Below are positions 25,081-33,321 of a stretch of DNA of 64,000 nt, one piece after another. Source of the DNA: an uncultured Bacteroidales bacterium (GTDB lineage: Bacteria; Bacteroidota; Bacteroidia; Bacteroidales; P3). The notes beneath the pieces were generated by a model. That model was not told where the DNA came from and made no database searches. It saw nothing but the letters and a program-made list of their open reading frames with translations. The stretch lies in the NCBI GenBank assembly GCA_947165255.1, contig CAMUZR010000004.1, forward strand, positions 1 through 64,000, read 5' to 3'. Position numbers and translations under genes: made by a program. Position 1 is the first letter of the stretch; every line of letters begins with the position of its first letter.

Positions 25081-26109
25081 ATGATCACCATAGGAATAAC
25101 AGGCACCTTGGGTGCTGGCAAAGGCACCATTGTAGACTATCTGGTCCGGGAGAAAGACTTTGTCCATTACTCCGTCCGTGCCTTCCTCACCGAAGAAATC
25201 CAGCGCCGTGGCCTTCCAGTCAACCGCGACAGCATGACTGCCGTAGGCAACGACCTCCGTGCCCAGCACAGCCCTTCTTGGATTGTAGAGCAACTCTACG
25301 ACCAGGCCCACACCTCCGGCAAGAACTGCATCATCGAGAGCATACGCACCCCAGGCGAAGTCGAAGCCCTGCGGGGCAAGCCCAACTTCTATCTTTTCGC
25401 CGTCGATGCCGACCCCAAAGTGCGCTACGAACGAGTCGTCCTTCGTGGCAGCGAGACCGACCATATCAGTTTCGACACATTCCTCGCCAACGAACAGCGC
25501 GAGATGGACAACGCCGACCCCAACAAGCAAAACCTTGCCTACTGCATTGCCCATGCCGACTACCGTTTTGACAACGGTGGCACCATTGAGCAACTGAACG
25601 AGCAGGTTCGCGCAGTCCTCAAACAAATTCTCTACCAGCGGCCCAGCTGGGACGAATATTTCATGGAATTGGCCAACACCGTTTCCAAACGTGCCACCTG
25701 TGACCGCGGGCGCAGCGGCTGCGTCATCGTCAAAGACCGACAACTCCTAGTCTCCGGTTATGTTGGCTCCCCCTCGGGCCTGCCCCATTGCGACGAGGTG
25801 GGACACCTCTTCCGCAAGTCCATCGACGAGGACGGTAATATATCCACCCACTGTGTGCGTACCGTTCATGCCGAGCAGAACGCCATCTGCCAGGCCGCCC
25901 GTCGAGGCATTGCCCTCGATGGCGCCACCCTCTATTGCCGCATGACCCCCTGCCGCACCTGTGCCATGCTCATCATCAACTGCGGCATCAAACGTGTGGT
26001 CTGCGAACGCAAATACCACGCCGGGGCCGAGAGCGAAGCCCTCTTTGCACAGGCGGGCGTCCAACTCGAATTTTTCCACGACGAGGTGGAGAAATACGAC
26101 AATCAGTAG
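25081..26109 (+). CDS. P-loop (d)NMP kinase-like domain fused to dCMP deaminase
   Basis: A 342-residue two-domain protein. Residues 1-180 are a P-loop kinase-like domain with Walker A GTLGAGKGT (8-16), resembling the dephospho-CoA kinase/UPF0200 group. Residues 195-342 are a zinc deaminase domain with HAE (263-265) and PCRTC (290-294), the motifs of dCMP/cytidine deaminases, plus conserved CDRGRSGCVIV near its start. dCMP deaminases are usually single-domain (about 150 residues). Anti-phage AvcD proteins also join a P-loop kinase-like domain to a deaminase, but this protein is shorter and sits in a housekeeping operon, so nucleotide metabolism is the simpler view. Start ATG 25081; it ends the operon before the terminator at 26134. 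Confidence 0.82.
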   Translation: MITIGITGTLGAGKGTIVDYLVREKDFVHYSVRAFLTEEIQRRGLPVNRDSMTAVGNDLRAQHSPSWIVEQLYDQAHTSGKNCIIESIRTPGEVEALRGKPNFYLFAVDADPKVRYERVVLRGSETDHISFDTFLANEQREMDNADPNKQNLAYCIAHADYRFDNGGTIEQLNEQVRAVLKQILYQRPSWDEYFMELANTVSKRATCDRGRSGCVIVKDRQLLVSGYVGSPSGLPHCDEVGHLFRKSIDEDGNISTHCVRTVHAEQNAICQAARRGIALDGATLYCRMTPCRTCAMLIINCGIKRVVCERKYHAGAESEALFAQAGVQLEFFHDEVEKYDNQ

Positions 26110-26133
26110 CCACCCCGCCGACAGCGCAAAATA

Positions 26134-26164
26134 AAAAAGCCTCGCCTTCAAGGCGGGGCTTTTT
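26134..26164 (+). terminator. Rho-independent terminator of the purL-purE operon
   Basis: A-rich arm AAAAAGCCTCGCCTT pairs with AAGGCGGGGCTTTTT, one G-U pair, followed by T-rich sequence. It lies 25 bp past the deaminase stop and 22 bp before the end of the convergent ferredoxin gene, so it may serve both. Confidence 0.85.
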
Positions 26165-26185
26165 CTTTTAGCTACATCTGGTGTA

Positions 26186-26353
26186 TTAGTCTTCCACGAT
26201 AGCTCCGGTGGGGCAAGCGTCGGCGCAAGTGCCGCAGCTGGCGCAGGTGTCGGGGTCAATCTTGTAGATGTCGCCTTCGGAAATAGCTCCGACGGGGCAC
26301 TGGTCGATGCAAGTACCGCAAGCAACGCAGATGTCAGTGATTTTGTAAGCCAT
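26186..26353 (-). CDS. 2x[4Fe-4S] ferredoxin
   Basis: A 55-residue ORF too short for a default scan. The reverse complement from ATG 26353 to TAA reads as a duplicated ferredoxin with Cys 9, 12, 15, 19 and Cys 37, 40, 43, 47, each set followed by P-V/T-G-A-I. This is the bacterial (clostridial-type) 2[4Fe-4S] ferredoxin, a cytosolic low-potential electron carrier. It has its own promoter at 26388-26395. Confidence 0.95.
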   Translation of the reverse strand: MAYKITDICVACGTCIDQCPVGAISEGDIYKIDPDTCASCGTCADACPTGAIVED

Positions 26354-26387
26354 TTTATTTACGATTTTTAGGGTTATAAATGTTTTG

Positions 26388-26395
26388 CAAAAATA
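26388..26395 (-). promoter_or_regulatory. -7 element (TATTTTTG) of the ferredoxin gene
   Basis: Reverse complement of CAAAAATA, 35 bp before the start at 26353. Confidence 0.6.
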
Positions 26396-26464
26396 CGAAC
26401 AAAAAATGAATTAGTGCACATTTCTGCAAAATATTTTTTCAACAACGATTTATTGCTCTGTCAA

Positions 26465-27706
26465 TTAAAATATTAATGCCAGTGCTACATATAGCCAGTG
26501 GGCAGCTATACCAGCGCAGAGGCCTCCAATAGTATGTGCTCCGATGGCTTTTCCGATGAGTTTTCTATAACCCAGCGCGTCCAGCATGGCCGTGTGTGTG
26601 GAGAGGTAGCCGCTCCAGCACATTCCCATGGCGGTGAATACGGCAATGGCATTGTTGTTAATAATGCCCTCGGTGATGAAACGAGGAACAAGGCCAATGG
26701 CTGCACCCACAGCGCCGAGTGCGGTAATTGGGAATGACACTAGGGCACCACTCTCAAAACCGAACAGCCAGTAGAAGATAAAGTTAATTTTGTCGGCAAG
26801 CCACGTGATAATCGGTACGCCCTCGTAGGCGGCGCCCGTGTAGGCTCCTGTGGCGGAGTCGGGTCCAAAAGTGAGCATCATCACAATAGTGGAGATACAA
26901 AGTACGCCGGGAATGATGGCAAACCCGATGCTCACACCGTCCTTTCCGCCGTCGAGCAGCGAATTCAAGAAACGTTGGAACACAGAACCTTCCGTCTTAT
27001 ACGAAATCTGCTGCTCGTCGCCCTGATAGTCAGTGACGGGGAAATCCATCTCGGGATAGCTCTTCAAGGTGAAACGCTGCATCAGACGTGTGGATATGAT
27101 ACTGCCAATAATGGCACCTGTCACGCCAACCAAGGCTCCCTTGCCGTAGCCAAGTCCAGTCATAAAGGCCAACACAGTCAGTCCCATGCCAAAGGCGGTG
27201 CCAAAATTGGTAAGCGAAACCAACTGGTATTTCCGGAAATACTGCGCAAAGTTTTTGTTCTGCGCCAGCGAGATGATGGCGGGATTGTCAGAAAGGAATG
27301 TCATAATGGCACCCAATGCGGCCACACCGGGCAGGTTGTAAATGGGCTTCATCAAGGGCCGGAGGATGTTTTCCAGCAGGCGCACCACGCCAAACTCTAT
27401 CAGCAGTTTGCCAATGGCCCCCATCAAAACGCAAATGGCCATGATGTAGAAGACCGTTTCCAGGAGCAGGTGGTATGCCGTCTGCATGAAAGTATTCAGC
27501 ATGTTGGGAAGGGTCATCTTGTAGGCCAGTACCCAGAAGAAACCAATAAAAAAGACCAAGAAGACAATTGCCTCTAAAGAGCGCTTACTGGTAAATCTCA
27601 GCGGCGATTTGAGTTTAAGCCTATGCTCGAGACGTTTAAAAAAAGCCTCAACGCTACGGGCGTATTGGGTAGTCTTGGGTCTTTGGATGTGATTGTTGTG
27701 TTCCAT
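26465..27706 (-). CDS. Gate-domain (nucleoside-recognition) membrane transporter-like protein, CD0519/CD1768 family
   Basis: A 413-residue integral membrane protein with about ten helices and two Gate/nucleoside-recognition-like halves (LETVFYIMAICVLMGAIGKLLIEFGVV near 84-110 and the SDNPAIISLAQN segment near 158). It resembles Bacteroidota proteins grouped as CD0519/CD1768, related to concentrative nucleoside transporter and FeoB gates. The substrate is unknown. It is translated 24 bp after an outer-membrane porin, so the two may form an outer/inner membrane uptake pair. Confidence 0.72.
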   Translation of the reverse strand: MEHNNHIQRPKTTQYARSVEAFFKRLEHRLKLKSPLRFTSKRSLEAIVFLVFFIGFFWVLAYKMTLPNMLNTFMQTAYHLLLETVFYIMAICVLMGAIGKLLIEFGVVRLLENILRPLMKPIYNLPGVAALGAIMTFLSDNPAIISLAQNKNFAQYFRKYQLVSLTNFGTAFGMGLTVLAFMTGLGYGKGALVGVTGAIIGSIISTRLMQRFTLKSYPEMDFPVTDYQGDEQQISYKTEGSVFQRFLNSLLDGGKDGVSIGFAIIPGVLCISTIVMMLTFGPDSATGAYTGAAYEGVPIITWLADKINFIFYWLFGFESGALVSFPITALGAVGAAIGLVPRFITEGIINNNAIAVFTAMGMCWSGYLSTHTAMLDALGYRKLIGKAIGAHTIGGLCAGIAAHWLYVALALIF

Positions 27707-27730
27707 ATTGTACTATTTTTTGGAAGAGGG

Positions 27731-28915
27731 TCATTCGATAGCCGATTTGTTGTCCTTCAAGGCCTTGGCCATGCGCTCCTTTATCATGCGGTGTATGTCC
27801 ATATCCCAAGTGATGCCCATGTTGCATTGCAACGAGTTTTCGTTGTAGGTGTGCCCGTCAAGGCCGCCTACGTTCTCGCCGGGCCGGGTGATGCGGCGGT
27901 TGGCCACAAAGGCGTGGAAACGAAAGTCGGGACAAATCTTTGGGTGGTATTCCAGACCCAAACCGTAGGTGAGGTAGCTTGTGCCAGCCTCGGCAAAGCA
28001 GTCGTAGTAACCCAAACCAATATTGTCGCCGATGCCAAAGCCTGGGAGGATTTCGTTGGACTTGTTTTGCTCCCATGCCCCTTTGGCGAAGAGGTTCAGT
28101 CCGTTCTTAAAATAAAGGTTTGCGCAACTAACCACGGCAAAGTTCTTGCCCCAGTCGTTCACGGCGTTGGCGTGGTGAATGAGGTCCAGGTAAATGTCCC
28201 AGCGGTCGTACACCAGTTTTTGACCTATGGCAATATAGTTCATCAACTTGCGGTCCGGGCGCTGGAAAAAGTTCACCGAGTTGAGCATCTTATAATGACC
28301 AAAGTCGCCGCTGTGGAACAGGCTGAACGACATCAGGCCGCTCTTCCACTCGTTGCCTACGCCATAACCTAGATTGGCACCGTAGTACACGTAAGGCGAG
28401 TTGGCCACCTGTAGCAGCACCATCTGTTTCCCATCGTCGGTCTTATATGCTGCGGCAAGGGCGGGCTGGAAACAATAGAAGTTATCCCAGTAGTGGGTAC
28501 TGAAAAGCACATTGATAGGCGGTGCGTCATACTCAAATCCGCCCACCGCCAAGGCATCCTTACCCATGCGAATCATCCAGTTCTTGCTGGGCATATAGTT
28601 GATATATAGGAAATCTGTGTTGTCGAACAGACTTACACTGCCAGGGCTGGCAATAATGCGCTGGCGGAAGAAATAGCTGAACTTATCGCCCAGCGGCCCG
28701 CCGATAACCATGTTGAAATAACGGCCGTGGAAGCCATAGGGATTGTCCACCACACCGGGGTTCGCCTCGGTGGTGTTGTGGAAATAGTCAAAGTCGGCGC
28801 GCGCCTCCAGTCTTATCTGGGTGAAAATGGGCGTAAAGTCAACCTGAGCCGTGGCAGCAGCCGAAATGGCCATCGTTGCCGCCAGCATACAGATGTGTAA
28901 AAGTTTGCGTTTCAC
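27731..28915 (-). CDS. Porin-like outer-membrane protein (OprO/OprP-type)
   Basis: A 394-residue protein with a signal peptide ending TATA (about 1-23). Many alternating strands and aromatic-rich turns (DFDYFHN, GRYFNMVIGG, FSYFFRQRI, DFLYINYM, WMIRMGKD) point to a 16-strand-like beta-barrel as in phosphate-selective porins O/P. It has its own promoter and is followed by the Gate-family transporter, suggesting shared substrate. Divergent from the barrel gene at 29034. Confidence 0.7.
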   Translation of the reverse strand: MKRKLLHICMLAATMAISAAATAQVDFTPIFTQIRLEARADFDYFHNTTEANPGVVDNPYGFHGRYFNMVIGGPLGDKFSYFFRQRIIASPGSVSLFDNTDFLYINYMPSKNWMIRMGKDALAVGGFEYDAPPINVLFSTHYWDNFYCFQPALAAAYKTDDGKQMVLLQVANSPYVYYGANLGYGVGNEWKSGLMSFSLFHSGDFGHYKMLNSVNFFQRPDRKLMNYIAIGQKLVYDRWDIYLDLIHHANAVNDWGKNFAVVSCANLYFKNGLNLFAKGAWEQNKSNEILPGFGIGDNIGLGYYDCFAEAGTSYLTYGLGLEYHPKICPDFRFHAFVANRRITRPGENVGGLDGHTYNENSLQCNMGITWDMDIHRMIKERMAKALKDNKSAIE

Positions 28916-28951
28916 GGTACTATATGTTTTTGAAGTTATTTATTAATCTTA

Positions 28952-28959
28952 CAAAGGTA
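28952..28959 (-). promoter_or_regulatory. -7 element (TACCTTTG) of the porin-transporter operon
   Basis: Reverse complement of CAAAGGTA, 37 bp before the start at 28915. Confidence 0.6.
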
Positions 28960-29000
28960 CAAAAAAAAATTATTTTTCTCTAAATATTAAATAAAATTGC

Positions 29001-29008
29001 TATTTTTG
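29001..29008 (+). promoter_or_regulatory. -7 element (TATTTTTG) of the barrel gene at 29034
   Basis: TATTTTTGTA, 25 bp before the ATG, giving a short leader; divergent from the porin promoter 42 bp away. Confidence 0.6.
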
Positions 29009-29033
29009 TACTCTCAAAAAAAATCAAAATACT

Positions 29034-29807
29034 ATGAATAAAAGTAACTATTTCAAAAGTTTATGCGTTGCTGTAGCTTTCCTCCTGGCCAGCTTTGGCG
29101 GGCGCGCCCAGCAATTCGAATTCTCGGGCTATTTCAACGGCTTTCTGCCCGTTGCCGAATTTAACAATCTCAATGCCGATGATTTGATGTCCTTCGGCTC
29201 TTTCAATCCAATCAACCGCACCAACATTGCCACTAGCGCCTCTGCTGGTATCGGCGCCTCTCTTCGGGCAGGCATTTGGCTGGATGTGGGAGCCAACAAC
29301 TGGCTGCTTCCCTTTGCCGAAGTTAGTTTCCTCTGGAATCCGTCGAAGTCGAAGATTCGCGATGTCTATGATAACAACAATCTGAACAACGAGCTGAAAG
29401 CCATTCCCAAGGTTCCCAATTATTTCAACGTGCCTGTGCAGGTGGGCTTGAAGTACCGTTACGACCTTACCGACATTATCCGGCCTTTTGCCGAGGCCAG
29501 CATTGGTTTCGACATGATGTTCATTACTAAGAATGGCTATCCCAACGGCAGTAGTTATGTCGACGGCGAGGGTGTGACGCATCATTTGGGTACTTACGCT
29601 TATAAACCCAACGGAGCTCTTTCGTGGACCATCGGGGCTGGCACCTACTTAGGCGAGAATGTCACCGTAGGCCTTTATTATCTCAATATGGGCGTACACC
29701 GCATTGGCTATACTTCCCGTTCGTTCAACGATTCTGATGCTACGAGCTGGAGTGGCGAGAAACGCCACCTGGGCGAGTTGGCCCTGCGCATTGGATTCCA
29801 TTTCTAA
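29034..29807 (+). CDS. Outer-membrane beta-barrel protein
   Basis: A 257-residue exported protein: signal peptide (about 1-25, ending GRAQ) and then roughly eight amphipathic strands (SASAGIGASLRAGIWLDV, LLPFAEVSFLW, VPVQVGLKYRY, WTIGAGTYLG, VGLYYLNMGV) ending in ELALRIGFHF, with the terminal Phe typical of BAM substrates. Similar to PorT-like small barrels of Bacteroidota. Function unknown. It is a single gene ending at a strong terminator. Confidence 0.72.
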   Translation: MNKSNYFKSLCVAVAFLLASFGGRAQQFEFSGYFNGFLPVAEFNNLNADDLMSFGSFNPINRTNIATSASAGIGASLRAGIWLDVGANNWLLPFAEVSFLWNPSKSKIRDVYDNNNLNNELKAIPKVPNYFNVPVQVGLKYRYDLTDIIRPFAEASIGFDMMFITKNGYPNGSSYVDGEGVTHHLGTYAYKPNGALSWTIGAGTYLGENVTVGLYYLNMGVHRIGYTSRSFNDSDATSWSGEKRHLGELALRIGFHF

Positions 29808-29827
29808 TACCACTTCTTTTCATATTA

Positions 29828-29867
29828 AGAAACAGGACACTTGCTTCAGTGTAAGTGTCCTGTTTCT
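29828..29867 (+). terminator. Terminator of the barrel gene
   Basis: Perfect 15-bp arms (29828-29842 and 29853-29867) around a 10-base loop, followed by TCTATACATCTTCTTT. It lies 21 bp after the stop at 29807. Confidence 0.85.
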
Positions 29868-29891
29868 TCTATACATCTTCTTTAGTTGTTC

Positions 29892-29925
29892 TATAGTTCT
29901 TTGATTTACACAACAAAGAACTATA
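29892..29925. terminator. Second perfect hairpin in the convergent gap
   Basis: TATAGTTCTTTG (29892-29903) pairs exactly with CAAAGAACTATA (29914-29925), loop 10 bases. No U-run follows on either strand. Confidence 0.55.
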
Positions 29926-29926
29926 C

Positions 29927-29964
29927 AATGTAGGGCAATTGTGTGGTCACAATTGCCCTACATT
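29927..29964 (-). terminator. 17-bp hairpin downstream of serS
   Basis: Perfect 17-bp arms (29927-29943 and 29948-29964) with loop TGGT, 22 bp past the serS stop. A third stable hairpin in 140 bp between convergent genes. Confidence 0.65.
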
Positions 29965-29986
29965 ACTACTATGGTGACTTGTTTTT

Positions 29987-31261
29987 TTAGGAAATACGGT
30001 CAAACCTCAGATAGGGGCGAAGGCATTCGGGCATGACGATGCCGTCGGGGGTTTGGTTGTTCTCCAGCAGGGCGGCCACGATGCGGGGCAGGGCAAGGGC
30101 GCTGCCGTTGAGGGTGTGGGCCAGTTTCATCTTGCCGTCGCTGTCCTTAAAACGAAGTTTCATGCGGTTGGCTTGGAAGGTCTCGAAGTTGGATACGGAG
30201 GATACTTCGAGCCACTTTTGCTGTGCGGCGCTCCACACTTCGAAGTCGAAGGTCATGGCGGAGGTGAAGCTGATGTCGCCGCCACAGAGTTTGAGGATGT
30301 GGTAGGGAAGGCCTAGTTTGTCCAGCAGGCCGCCCACGTGTTTCTTCATTGCCTCGAGGGTGTCGTAGGAGCGGTCGGGGTGTTCAATGACGACGATTTC
30401 CACCTTGCTGAACTCGTGCAGACGGTTGAGCCCGCGCACGTCTTTGCCATAGCTGCCTGCCTCGCGACGGAAGCACTCGCTGTAGCCTACGTGCTTGATG
30501 GGGAACTGGTCGGGGGTGACGATGGTGTTGCGGTAGATGTTGGTGATGGGCACTTCGGCGGTGGGAATCATGTAGAAGCCATCGAGGGGAATGGCATACA
30601 TCTGGCCTTCTTTGTCAGGCAGTTGGCCGGTGCCCAGTCCGCTGGCCTCGTTGACCATGAGAGGGGGCATGATTTCGACGTAGCCTGCTGCGGTGGCTTC
30701 GTCGAGGAAAAAATCGATGAGTGCGCGTTGCAGCCGGGCGCCTTTGCCTTTGTAGACGGGAAATCCGGCGCCTGTGATTTTGTTGCCCAGCTCGAAGTCC
30801 ACGATGTCGTACTTGGCGCAGAGTTCCCAGTGGGGCAGTGCCCCTTCGGGCAGGTTGGGTTTGGTGCCGAATTCGGCCACTACCACGTTGTCGGCCTCGC
30901 TCTTGCCTTTGGGGACCGTGATGTGCGGGGCGTTGGGCAGGGAGATGAGTTTGGCGTTCAGCTGCGACTCTACGGTGTTTTGTTGTTCGGCCAGTTCTTT
31001 TTCTTCGGCCTTAAGGGTGGCGGTTTCGGCTTTCTTGGCTTCGGCCTCGTCGCGTTTGCCTTGCTTGAATAGCATGCCTATTTCCTTGGCGATGGCGTTC
31101 TGTTGTGCTTTGACAGCGTCGGCGCGCTGCTGGAGGCTGCGACGCTGCTCGTCGAGTTGGATGATTTCGGCTATGCGTTCTTCGACGTTTTCGACATTCT
31201 TAATCTTGAGGCGTTCGATGATTTCCTCTGTATGTTCCTTTATATATTGTAGTTGCAACAT
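29987..31261 (-). CDS. serS: Serine-tRNA ligase
   Basis: A 424-residue class II synthetase. The N-terminal helical coiled-coil arm (about 28-105) binds the long variable arm of tRNA-Ser. The catalytic core has TAEVPITN (234-241), motif 2 FRREAGS (264-270) and motif 3 GSALALPRIVAALLEN near the C-terminus. It charges tRNA-Ser in the cytosol; a cognate tRNA-Ser(TGA) lies at 9430. It has its own promoter at 31286. Confidence 0.96.
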   Translation of the reverse strand: MLQLQYIKEHTEEIIERLKIKNVENVEERIAEIIQLDEQRRSLQQRADAVKAQQNAIAKEIGMLFKQGKRDEAEAKKAETATLKAEEKELAEQQNTVESQLNAKLISLPNAPHITVPKGKSEADNVVVAEFGTKPNLPEGALPHWELCAKYDIVDFELGNKITGAGFPVYKGKGARLQRALIDFFLDEATAAGYVEIMPPLMVNEASGLGTGQLPDKEGQMYAIPLDGFYMIPTAEVPITNIYRNTIVTPDQFPIKHVGYSECFRREAGSYGKDVRGLNRLHEFSKVEIVVIEHPDRSYDTLEAMKKHVGGLLDKLGLPYHILKLCGGDISFTSAMTFDFEVWSAAQQKWLEVSSVSNFETFQANRMKLRFKDSDGKMKLAHTLNGSALALPRIVAALLENNQTPDGIVMPECLRPYLRFDRIS

Positions 31262-31285
31262 GATGTGTTGTTTTTATGTGAATTG

Positions 31286-31293
31286 CAAAGATA
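31286..31293 (-). promoter_or_regulatory. -7 element (TATCTTTG) of serS
   Basis: Reverse complement of CAAAGATA, 25 bp before the start at 31261. Confidence 0.65.
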
Positions 31294-31327
31294 CGTTTTT
31301 CTTCTGATACGATAAGAAAATTTGTTA

Positions 31328-32674
31328 TCACTTGCCGATGCAGAAGCGGTGGAAGATGTTGCCTAGGATTTCGTCGGAGGTGACTTCGCCGGTGATGGTG
31401 CCGAGGTGGTAGAGGGCGTTGCGGAGGTCGATGGCGACGAGGTCGGCGGGGAGGCCGCTGTCCAGCCCTTGGGCCACTTCGTCGAGCGAGGCGGAGACTT
31501 GTCGGAGGGCTTGGTAGTGACGGAGGTTGGTGAGCATGGCGCCGTCGGAACTGGGCATTCGCTTGCGGACGGCTTGGACGATGGATTGCTTGAGTTGGTC
31601 GACTCCCATGCCGGTGAGGGCGGAGATGGCTATTCCGGTAGGGTAGGGTGGGGGGACAAGGTCGGCCTTGTTATGGACGATGAAGATGATTTTTTCCTTT
31701 TTGGGGATGTCCCTCAGAAGTGGGTCGATGTCGTCGAAGGGGTGGTCGTCGGCGGTGGTGGCGGCGGCGGTGGCATCGCGCACGATGAGGACGACGGTGG
31801 CTTGCCGGATGGATTGTATGGCACGTTCGAAACCGATAGTTTCAATGGGGTCGTCGCTGTGGCGAAGGCCTGCGGTGTCGATGAATCGGAAGGTGAGTCC
31901 GTCGATGTTGAGGCTCTCTTCTATGGTGTCGCGGGTGGTGCCGGGAATGGGGCTGACGATGGCTCGCTGATCGGAGAGTAGGGCGTTGAGGAGGGACGAT
32001 TTGCCCGCATTGGGACGTCCTACGATGGCCACGGGTATGCCGTTTTTGACGGCGTTGCCCATTTGGAAGGAGTCGGTGAGGCGGGTGACTTCTTGTCGCA
32101 ATTGCGCCACAAGGCTGCAGAGCTGTCCGCGGTCGGCAAATTGGACGTCCTCTTCGCTGAAATCGAGTTCCAGTTCGAGCAGGGAGGTGAGTTCGACCAG
32201 CTGGCTGCGCATGTGCGCAAGTTGTTGGGCGTAGCCGCCACGGAGCTGGCTGAGGGCCAGTTGGTGTGAGGCGGCATTGGTGGAGTCGATAAGGTCGGCC
32301 ACGGCTTCGGCCTGTGAGAGGTTGAGGCGGCCGCTGAGGAAGGCGCGGCGGGTGAACTCGCCGGGCTCGGCCAGGTGGGCTCCGCTTTCAAGGAGGGCCT
32401 GCAAGAGGGCCTGTTGGATGTAGGTGGAACCGTGGCAGGAGATTTCCACCGTGTCTTCGCCTGTGTAGGAGTGGGGGCTGCGGAAGAGGGTGACGACCAC
32501 TTCGTCGAGGGTTTGTCCGTCGGCTTTGAAGAGGGCAAAGGCGGTGGTATTGCCCTCGGCGGGGAGGTGCACATGGCGCGAGGCAATGTCGAAGGCCGCA
32601 GGGCCGGAGAGCCGGATGACGGCTATGCCTCCGATGCCGGGCGGGGTGGAGATGGCGGCGATGGTAGTGGACAT
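31328..32674 (-). CDS. mnmE: tRNA uridine-5-carboxymethylaminomethyl(34) synthesis GTPase
   Basis: A 448-residue MnmE. The formyl-THF-binding N-domain begins TTIAAISTPPGIGGIAVIRLSG; the inserted G domain has GRPNAGKS (219-226) and DTAGLR (266-271); the C-terminal FCIGK carries the conserved last Cys. With MnmG it modifies the wobble uridine of several tRNAs. Last gene of a long minus run, 9 bp after the small membrane protein. Confidence 0.96.
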   Translation of the reverse strand: MSTTIAAISTPPGIGGIAVIRLSGPAAFDIASRHVHLPAEGNTTAFALFKADGQTLDEVVVTLFRSPHSYTGEDTVEISCHGSTYIQQALLQALLESGAHLAEPGEFTRRAFLSGRLNLSQAEAVADLIDSTNAASHQLALSQLRGGYAQQLAHMRSQLVELTSLLELELDFSEEDVQFADRGQLCSLVAQLRQEVTRLTDSFQMGNAVKNGIPVAIVGRPNAGKSSLLNALLSDQRAIVSPIPGTTRDTIEESLNIDGLTFRFIDTAGLRHSDDPIETIGFERAIQSIRQATVVLIVRDATAAATTADDHPFDDIDPLLRDIPKKEKIIFIVHNKADLVPPPYPTGIAISALTGMGVDQLKQSIVQAVRKRMPSSDGAMLTNLRHYQALRQVSASLDEVAQGLDSGLPADLVAIDLRNALYHLGTITGEVTSDEILGNIFHRFCIGK

Positions 32675-32683
32675 GAGGTTGGC

Positions 32684-33286
32684 CTACTGGTTGTTGTCGG
32701 TGGTGTTGTCGGCAGTCTCTTCGTCTTGGTCAGCTGTTGGCTTTTGGGAGTCGAGCTCTAACTGCGCATCGGCGGAGTGGAAGTCGGGTTCGGCATCGGC
32801 CACTTGGCCTTCGGGAATATAGGCATCGCCAAAGAGGGCGGTCATTTCGGTATCGGAAAGGCCCAGGTCGGTGCGCATTTTGTACATGTTGGGATAGGAT
32901 AGGAAGAGCAGCAGGACCAGCAGTATGGTGACCATAAGCAGTGAGGTGTCGGACATAAGGACGATGAGTATGCACTCGATGAGGACTATGGCGAGGGTGC
33001 TGGAATAGAGGTTGCAGATATAAGTGGCGTAGCCGTTCAGTTTCTCGTCGAGGTTGTTGAGTTGGCGCAGTTTAGAGGTGGTGTTGCGGATGGTCATGAG
33101 CACCATGACGATGGCAAGGACTGCCAGGATGGTGCCCGCAATGAGCATCCAGCGGGCTACTTGGGGCTGCTGGTAGGAGATGTGGAAGGGGCTGAAATGA
33201 AAGATGATGGTGACGAGTACGATTGCAATGGAGCCGTAGAGGCCGAAATTGGCGGTGCGGCGGAGTTTTTTGAGGTTGGAAATCAT
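32684..33286 (-). CDS. Hypothetical four-helix membrane protein with acidic tail
   Basis: A 200-residue protein with two N-terminal helices (about 14-32 and 44-65), two more (about 94-112 and 115-131), then a cytosolic tail of about 65 residues rich in Asp, Glu and Gln. I do not recognise the family. It lies between uvrA (35-bp gap) and mnmE (9-bp gap) in the same direction and is likely co-transcribed; no functional link is seen. Confidence 0.65.
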   Translation of the reverse strand: MISNLKKLRRTANFGLYGSIAIVLVTIIFHFSPFHISYQQPQVARWMLIAGTILAVLAIVMVLMTIRNTTSKLRQLNNLDEKLNGYATYICNLYSSTLAIVLIECILIVLMSDTSLLMVTILLVLLLFLSYPNMYKMRTDLGLSDTEMTALFGDAYIPEGQVADAEPDFHSADAQLELDSQKPTADQDEETADNTTDNNQ

Positions 33287-33321
33287 TTTTTAATGGATTA
33301 ATAGATTTGAGATTTGGTGGG

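Noticed and set aside
25081..26109. Calling the kinase-deaminase fusion an anti-phage AvcD
   Set aside because: Shorter than AvcD as I know it, no obvious antitoxin RNA upstream, and a housekeeping operon context; kept only as a hypothesis.
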